NCBI GenBank assembly: GCA_029237695.1
Contig: CM055275.1
Location: forward strand, 9,994,899 to 10,058,898
Reading direction: 5' to 3'
Source: Conchocele bisecta
Lineage: Eukaryota; Mollusca; Bivalvia; Lucinida; Thyasiridae
DNA length: 64,000 nt
Both the position numbers and the translations under genes were made by a program. This document shows positions 57,968 through 64,000 of this stretch, piece after piece. Under the pieces are notes generated by a model. It ran no database searches and had not been told where the DNA came from. It saw only the letters and a list, made by a program, of their open reading frames with translations. Every line of letters begins with the position of its first letter. Position 1 is the first letter of the stretch.

Positions 57968-58177
57968 CGACAACTACAACTGCGACGACTACCACGGTTA
58001 CCGAGCCAACAACAACTACCATAGTTACAGAACCAACCACAAATACAACAGCTGCCGAAATAACAACAGCCACTACAACTATGCAAGCTCCAGATAGTAC
58101 AGATACTACCACAAACGGTTCTACCACAAAAGCTCCAAATAACACAGTCACTACTAGCCAGACACCAGGAGCAGCAG
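57968..58177 (+). CDS. Thr-rich linker exon (segment B copy 4)
   Basis: A 210-bp phase 1-1 exon, acceptor TTTGTTTCAG, donor GTAATG. The frame is intact with small substitutions (TMQAPDSTDTTTNGSTTKAP). Downstream 58,178-58,740 is non-coding block flank. Confidence 0.65.
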
Positions 58178-58739
58178 GTAATGTCATGGTATCATGTCTG
58201 TAAAATTAATTTATCATTTTATGGTAGACCATCAACCATCAATTGGCGTAAATGATTAGCTAGGTTTATCTGGGTGTGGAATCACGTGGTTTCCGAACGC
58301 TGTGACGTCAAGTGAAATTCTTCAGTTTGATGTGATGATTTTAAAGAACATATGCTGTACAAATGATGTCATAGATTACATCACGTCAAATCATGTTCGG
58401 AAACGTTCGGTACCACGTGAACCCATATCCCGTTACGAGCAAATACCTGTAACAACTTTGTCCGATTTTAGTGCGAGTGACCAGGGGGCGTTTCACTAAA
58501 TGTCGTATGACTAAAATTTTCGTAAGTTTTGTCTGTCAATTTCACATTTTCTTGTAAATAATTATTGGCAGTCTATGCAATTTAAATTTCCAGACGATCA
58601 AAATTTGCACTTACGTACATTTTCGCCTTACGAAGTTTAGTGAAACGGGCCCCAGCTGATAAGTACACATTGACATTGAGCTGATATCACCACCCGTCTG
58701 ATCAGAGCTGTTGTTCATACTGCAGAAAACGAAACAGCC

Positions 58740-60985
58740 CATGGTTTTATTATGCCCCCGCCACCGAATGGTGAGGGGCGCATATAGTTTTACCGGCGTC
58801 CGTACGGACGTACGTACGTACATACGTCCCGAAACCTTAACGCTCTGGTAAATGGCTGCCCTGTGACGAATCCACATTCGTCCCTCCCCCGCTAAGCCCA
58901 GGGTTAAGGTCACAGACTTGGTGCGTCTGAAACCATAACGCTCGGGTAAATGGCTTATAATTTATGTTTCGTTGCTCAGATCTGCTTCACATTTCACACA
59001 CGCATTTCTCCAATGGTCCTCTACCGCCCAGTGAAAAATCCACATTCGTCCCTACCTTTCTAATCCCAGGGTCAATGTCACAGACTTGGTGCGTTCGAAA
59101 CCTTAACGCTCGGGTAATTGGCATACAATTTATGTTTCCTTGCTCGGATCTGCTTCACATTTCACACACGCAGTGCTCCAATGGTCCTCTACCGCCCTGT
59201 GACAAATCTACATTCTTCCCACAACGTTAAGCCCAGGGTCAAGGTCACAGACTTGGTGCGTTTGAAACATTAATGCTCGGGTAAATGGCTTATCATTTTT
59301 GTTTCCTTGCTCGGATCTGTTTCACATTTCACACACGCATTGCTCCAATGGTCCTCTACCGCCCTGTGTCAAATCCACATTCGTCCCGCCCCTACTAAGC
59401 CCAGCGTCAATGTCACAGTGTTGGTGCGTTCGAAACCTTAACGCTCGGGTAAATGGCTTATAATTTATGTTCACTGGCTCGGATCTGCTTCACTTTTAAC
59501 ACACGCATTGCTCCAATGGTCCTATACCGCCCTGTGACAAATTCACATCCGTCCCGCCCCCCTAAGCCCAGGGTCAATGTCACAGTCTTGGTGCGTTTGA
59601 AACCTTAACGCTCAGGTAAATGGATTATAAGTTATGTTTCCTTACTCGGATCTGTTTCACATTTCACACACGCATTGCTCCTAAGGTCCTCTATTGTCGT
59701 GTGTCAAATCCACATTCGTCCCACCCCCACTAAGCCCAGTGTCATGGTCACAGATTTGGTGCGTTCGAAACATTAACGCTCGGGTAAATGGCTTATCATT
59801 TTTGTTTCCTTGCTCGGATCTGCTTCATATTTCACACACGCATTGCTCCAATGGTCCTCTACCGCCCTGTGTCAAATCCACATTCGTCCCGCCCCTACTA
59901 AGCCCAGCGTCAATGTCACAGTTTTGGTGCGTTCGAAACCTTAACGCTCGGGTAAATGGCTTATAATTTATGTTCACTGGCTCGAATCTGCTTCACTTTT
60001 AACACACGCATTGCTCCAATGGTCCTCTACCGCCCTGTGACAAATTCACATCCGTCCCGCCCCCACTAAGCCCAGGGTCAATGTCACAGTCTTGGTGCGT
60101 TTGAAACCTTAATGCTCAGGTAAATGGATTATAAGTTATGTTTCCTTGCTCGGATCTGCTTCACATTTCACACACGCATTGCTCCTATGGTCCTCTATCG
60201 CCCTGTGTCAAATCCACATTCGTCCCACCCCCACTAAGCCCAGGGTCATGGTCAAAGATTTGGTGCGTTCGAAAGATTAACGCTCGGGTAAATGGCTTAT
60301 AATTTATGTTTCCTTGCTCGGATCTGTTTCACATTTCACACACGCATTGCTCCAATGTTCCTCTACCGCCCTGTGACAAATGCACATTCGTCCTGCCCCC
60401 ATTAAGCCCATGGTCCATGTCACATACTTGGTGCGTTCGCAACCTTAACGCTCGGGTAAATGGCTTATCATTTCTGCTTCCTTGCTCGGATCTGCTTCAC
60501 ATTTCACACACGCACTTCTCCATGGTCCACTACCGCCTTGTGACAAATCCACATTCATCCGCCCCCATTAAGCCCATGGTCCATGTCACATACTTGGTGC
60601 GTTCGCAACCTTAACGCTCGGGTAAATGGCTTATCATTTCTGCTTCCTTGCTCGGATCTGCTTCACATTTCACACACGCACTTCTCCATGGTCCACTACC
60701 GCCCTGTGACAAATCCACATTCGTCCCGCACCCACTAAGCGCAGGGTCAAGGTCACATACTTGGTGCGTTCGCAAACTTAACGCTCGGGTAAATGGCTTA
60801 TAATTTCTGTTTCCTTGCACGGATCTGCTTCACATTTCAAACAAGCAGTGCTCCAATGGTCCTCTACCGTAGTGTGACAAATCCACATTCGTCCCTCCCC
60901 CGCTAAGCCCAGGGTCAAGCTCACAGACTTGGTGCGTTCGAAACCTTAACGCTCGGGTAAATGGCTTATAATCAAAAATGCCTCG
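58740..60985. repeat. AAGGTCA-type tandem array, about 13 units of ~160 bp
   Basis: The longest array in the window. Units read TTGCTCGGATCTGCTTCACA, TTTCACACACGCATTGCTCC, TGGTCCTCTACCGCCCTGTG, AAATCCACATTCGTCCCGCC, AAGCCCAGGGTCAAGGTCAC, TTGGTGCGTTCGAAACC and AACGCTCGGGTAAATGGC. Some units have a one-base change in the core (AATGTCA, CATGGTCA). Repeat-frame open stretches encode Leu/Ser/His-rich sequence but no recognisable protein. Lead-in CCCCCGCCACCGAATGGTGA. The last unit leads into the TTTCTTTGGCTGCCAGCG flank. Confidence 0.9.
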
Positions 60986-61221
60986 TTTTCTTTGGCTGCC
61001 AGCGGGGGCATTCGTGTGCCGACAGGCCGCATTTCTAGTTCCGTAATTGAATGGTATATACATCACTGTGACTTGTAATGTACTGAAATACTGTAATTGA
61101 AAACAACAAAACTGTATTCCAATTATATTCACTGTCTATTATTCTTGTAATTTCACGAGTTCCTTATATAAAATCATCTGTTACTTGGCGGCCATTTTGA
61201 ATATAATCTCGAATTAAATTG

Positions 61222-61721
61222 NNNNNNNNNNNNNNNNNNNNNNNNNNNNNNNNNNNNNNNNNNNNNNNNNNNNNNNNNNNNNNNNNNNNNNNNNNNNNNN
61301 NNNNNNNNNNNNNNNNNNNNNNNNNNNNNNNNNNNNNNNNNNNNNNNNNNNNNNNNNNNNNNNNNNNNNNNNNNNNNNNNNNNNNNNNNNNNNNNNNNNN
61401 NNNNNNNNNNNNNNNNNNNNNNNNNNNNNNNNNNNNNNNNNNNNNNNNNNNNNNNNNNNNNNNNNNNNNNNNNNNNNNNNNNNNNNNNNNNNNNNNNNNN
61501 NNNNNNNNNNNNNNNNNNNNNNNNNNNNNNNNNNNNNNNNNNNNNNNNNNNNNNNNNNNNNNNNNNNNNNNNNNNNNNNNNNNNNNNNNNNNNNNNNNNN
61601 NNNNNNNNNNNNNNNNNNNNNNNNNNNNNNNNNNNNNNNNNNNNNNNNNNNNNNNNNNNNNNNNNNNNNNNNNNNNNNNNNNNNNNNNNNNNNNNNNNNN
61701 NNNNNNNNNNNNNNNNNNNNN
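61222..61721. other. Assembly gap of exactly 500 N
   Basis: A second unbroken run of 500 N. It truncates the downstream copy of vWA exon 3, which resumes at 61,722 on the minus strand. Apparent reading frames across it are artefacts. Confidence 0.99.
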
Positions 61722-61816
61722 ACACCACTACCAACGCCGATGGAGAAAACATGTGACACCTAGATCTCGCAAGGCGCCTGCCTCCTTTATTGTGGAAGTT
61801 TCGCTGTTCGACTTTC
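61722..61816 (-). CDS. vWA domain exon 3, partial (segment C; one-base insertion)
   Basis: Begins at the GCAG acceptor (61,817) and runs into the N gap. It encodes the ETSTIKEAGALRDLGV part. An extra base near 61,750 (AACATGTGACACC for AACAGTGACACC) shifts the frame before the SIGVGS segment. The change differs from the one in segment A. Confidence 0.7.
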
Positions 61817-61864
61817 CTGCAATGGCATGTTTACATGGGCTGACTGATAATTGCAAGGTAACAG

Positions 61865-62690
61865 TTCCATGAATAGATTGCAATGTCAAGGTTACTGGGG
61901 TTGATTGACAATGGCAATGTTAACTTACTGGGCTTTAATGGCAATTTCAATGTCAATGTTACTGGGGTTGATTGACAATTGCAATGTTAAATTACCGGGC
62001 TTTTTTACTTGCAATTTCAATGTCAAGGTTACCCGGGTTTACTGGCAATGCAATATCAAGGTTACTCGAGTTAACTGGCATTTGCAATGTCAAGGCTACT
62101 GCTGAACTGGCCACTGCAGTGTCGAGGATAGTGTGGTTGACAGGTAATTGTGATGTCAAGGTTACAGTCATTAACTAGCAAGTACATGTATACTGTCAAA
62201 GCTGCAATGTGGTTAACTGGCAATTGCAATGTCAAGGTTACTGGGGATAACTTCAAATTGCAATGATTACTGGAATTGACTGGCAAATGAAATGTCAAAG
62301 TTACCGGTACTGGGGTTGATGGCAATTGCAATCAAGGCGTAACGTTGGATTGCTATGATATCAAGGTTACTGTTAATTGATGGCAATGTCATGTTATTGA
62401 GGTTCACTGTGATGGTTTATGTAGGTAACTGGGGTTAATTGGCAATTATAATGTCAAGGTCTGTAGTTTCTGAGTTACTGTAATGCAATGTTGCACAGTT
62501 AAGTAATTACATGTACAATGTCAGTGTTTACTCGAGTTGAGTTGCAATTGCAATATCAATATTACTGGGTATGCCTGGAAATGGTAATATCAAGTTTACT
62601 GTCTACGAGTGGCAATGTCATGGTTATTGAGATTCAGGGGTGATATCAAGGTCACTGGGGTTACTTGCCAATTATAATGTTATTAGTTAC
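61865..62690 (-). repeat. Intronic minisatellite, about 35-45 bp unit
   Basis: Same array as 13,430-14,240. The stretch 62,330-62,520 has many missing bases relative to the A copy, consistent with low consensus quality. Confidence 0.85.
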
Positions 62691-62802
62691 TGGGGCTGAC
62701 ATGATCTATTGAAGTGTGATGTATATCACACTATATGAATGCATTAATGAAAGTGATAAAACATATACATAGTATAAATAAATAATTGAACAAATAACAT
62801 TA

Positions 62803-63039
62803 GTGACTGTGACTGGAGAAATGGGGCTTATGGGTTTTGTGACCCATGCAGATCCAGATCAGACTGTACATCCGCACAGTCTTATCAGGATCTGCACTGT
62901 TCGCCATTCCATCAATGTAACACCCGTCATACATCTACCAAGCAATATAGATCGCTCTCAGGCTACAGGAGTGTGCTGATTGATTAGGAGTTACGCTGTT
63001 CACAACACCCATAAGCCCCATTTCTCCAGTCACAGCCAC
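62803..63039. mobile_element. MITE-1
   Basis: Left end GTGACTGTGACTGGAGAAAT (one substitution against the right end) and right end ATTTCTCCAGTCACAGCCAC. Same position and size as in segment A. Confidence 0.75.
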
Positions 63040-63086
63040 ATTTAATGATAGTGGAATACACAGGTTATGCGGTATATGCCACTCAC

Positions 63087-63205
63087 CATCAGTAACAATA
63101 ATGACAATTTTTGCTGCATTGCTTCTCATTCCATTTGTGGCATTGAAAACATTCACTCTCGTATATTTGATGGCACTGTACGTATTAGTTCCACCACCTG
63201 CATAG
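63087..63205 (-). CDS. vWA domain exon 2 (segment C)
   Basis: 119 bp, same borders as the other copies. It encodes YAGGGTNTYSAIKY (Ser for Gly) to KIVIIVTDG. The frame is open. Confidence 0.8.
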
Positions 63206-63649
63206 CTGAAAAGAAAATACATTCTGATGAAGAAAAAACATGCTAAGAATTAACTAATTTTCAATGAAGATATTTTCTTTCATTGTGTTGTATATGAAAA
63301 CTCATAAGTGCAAAATTCACATCAACAACGTTTCCAGACAATCCAAAATTTTGACTTACGAACATTTTAGTTGTACAAAGTTTAGTGAAACGGGCCCCAG
63401 ATGTACAGGCTGATCAGGCTCTACAGTGAATTATGTCTGTGACTAGAGCAATGCTGACAGCTGATCATATGGTCGTGAGTTTCAACCTCACAAGAGGTAA
63501 TGTGTTGAGTCCTTGAGCAAGACACTTTATCCACACTTCTTAAGTCCATCCAGCTGTATATGGTACCGGCTAATTACTGCGAAAACTCGATTGTATTTGA
63601 TTGTATGTACATGTGTATATGAACAAAATATGATACTGTACATCCCCGA

Positions 63650-63885
63650 AAGGGGGTGTTGCAGTATAAATAGATAGTGAAAGTGAAAAAAGGGTTTAAC
63701 ATCCCAGCCAATGCGAAGGTCATTTAGAGACATATAGAGTCTCATCCGACAGACCATTGGGATGGAAATACTATGAAGGTATGTTTGATACCTAGGTGAG
63801 GTTTGAACCCACAATCTCCAGATTTGAAGTCAGGTATTCTAACCACTAGGCCACAACCCATCCCTAGTATAAATAGAATAAGAAG
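63650..63885 (-). mobile_element. tRNA-derived SINE (uninterrupted)
   Basis: Same element as 47,446-47,660, with no nested SINE at the CTCCAGATTTGA site near 63,818-63,829. The B box GGTTTGAACCC and A box AACCACTAGGCC are on the minus strand. Confidence 0.65.
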
Positions 63886-63890
63886 AAAAC

Positions 63891-64000
63891 CTGGTTTGAG
63901 AGACGGCTTGTTTGATGGCAGTTTTGTCGAAGTATTGGTTCAGATAGAACTGAAGCTGCGCGTCGCTACTAAACGTGACCAAGCCGATGTGAGTTTCATT
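63891..64000 (-). CDS. vWA domain exon 1, partial (segment C)
   Basis: The 3' end of the exon, donor at 63,890, cut by the window end. It encodes the ETHIGLVTFSSDAQLQFYL and KTAIKQAVSQ portion, identical to segment A apart from small changes. Confidence 0.78.

Noticed and set aside
59694..60614. Frames of 90-102 codons in the array (Ser/His/Pro-rich)
   Set aside because: They follow the repeat unit and break where units shift phase; no family resemblance.
58740..60985. Possible CRISPR array
   Set aside because: The repeats are about 160 bp, degenerate over their whole length and without spacer structure, in an animal genome.

Overview
The window looks like animal nuclear DNA, most likely a lophotrochozoan and probably a mollusc. 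This rests on phase-1 extracellular-module exons with clean GT/AG borders, DIRS-type (tyrosine recombinase) retrotransposon remnants, tRNA-derived SINEs, a Polinton/Maverick-type DNA polymerase, and many tandem repeats built around a TGACCTTGACC motif. The mollusc assignment is inference from the repeat style. There are no rRNA genes, true tRNA genes, operons or CRISPR arrays.

Two runs of exactly 500 N (22,332-22,831 and 61,222-61,721) cut the window into contig A (1-22,331), contig B (22,832-61,221) and contig C (61,722-64,000). A is largely the reverse complement of parts of B: A 19.5-22.3k matches B 31.4-33.6k, A 5.8-19k matches B 44-55k, A 3.2-6.3k matches B 54.8-57.9k, and A 1-1.2k matches B 34.5-37.4k. 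C repeats A 13.3-16.1k in the same orientation as A. The apparent giant palindrome therefore turns over at N gaps, and A and C may be unmerged haplotigs rather than true duplications.

The host coding content is one mosaic extracellular gene, plus strand in B and minus strand in A and C. Its modules are Thr-rich linker exons (exactly 210 bp in every copy), TSP type-1 exons with six cysteines, and a von Willebrand factor A domain split over three exons with an intact metal-binding (MIDAS) triad. Each module begins and ends in phase 1. In B the order is Thr (30.5k), Thr (32.4k), Thr (38.2k), TSP1 (45.5k), vWA (47.2-49.7k), TSP1 (52.7k), Thr (58.0k). B is intact in every exon, whereas A and C carry single-base frameshifts. 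No signal peptide, first exon or last exon of this gene could be assigned.

Contig B opens with a decayed Polinton-like fragment: a broken protein-primed family B DNA polymerase (23.6-27.4k, minus), a divergent small zinc-finger/coiled-coil gene (27.5-27.8k, plus), and a perfect 18-bp inverted repeat between them. Next comes an 89-bp satellite (28.2-29.7k). A 1.7-kb CGTT-rich insertion at 35,218-36,933 has uninterrupted empty sites elsewhere in the window. The rest is degenerate copies of an uncharacterised transposon-like protein family, DIRS fragments, several MITE-like palindromes, nested SINEs and arrays of 90-170 bp repeats.
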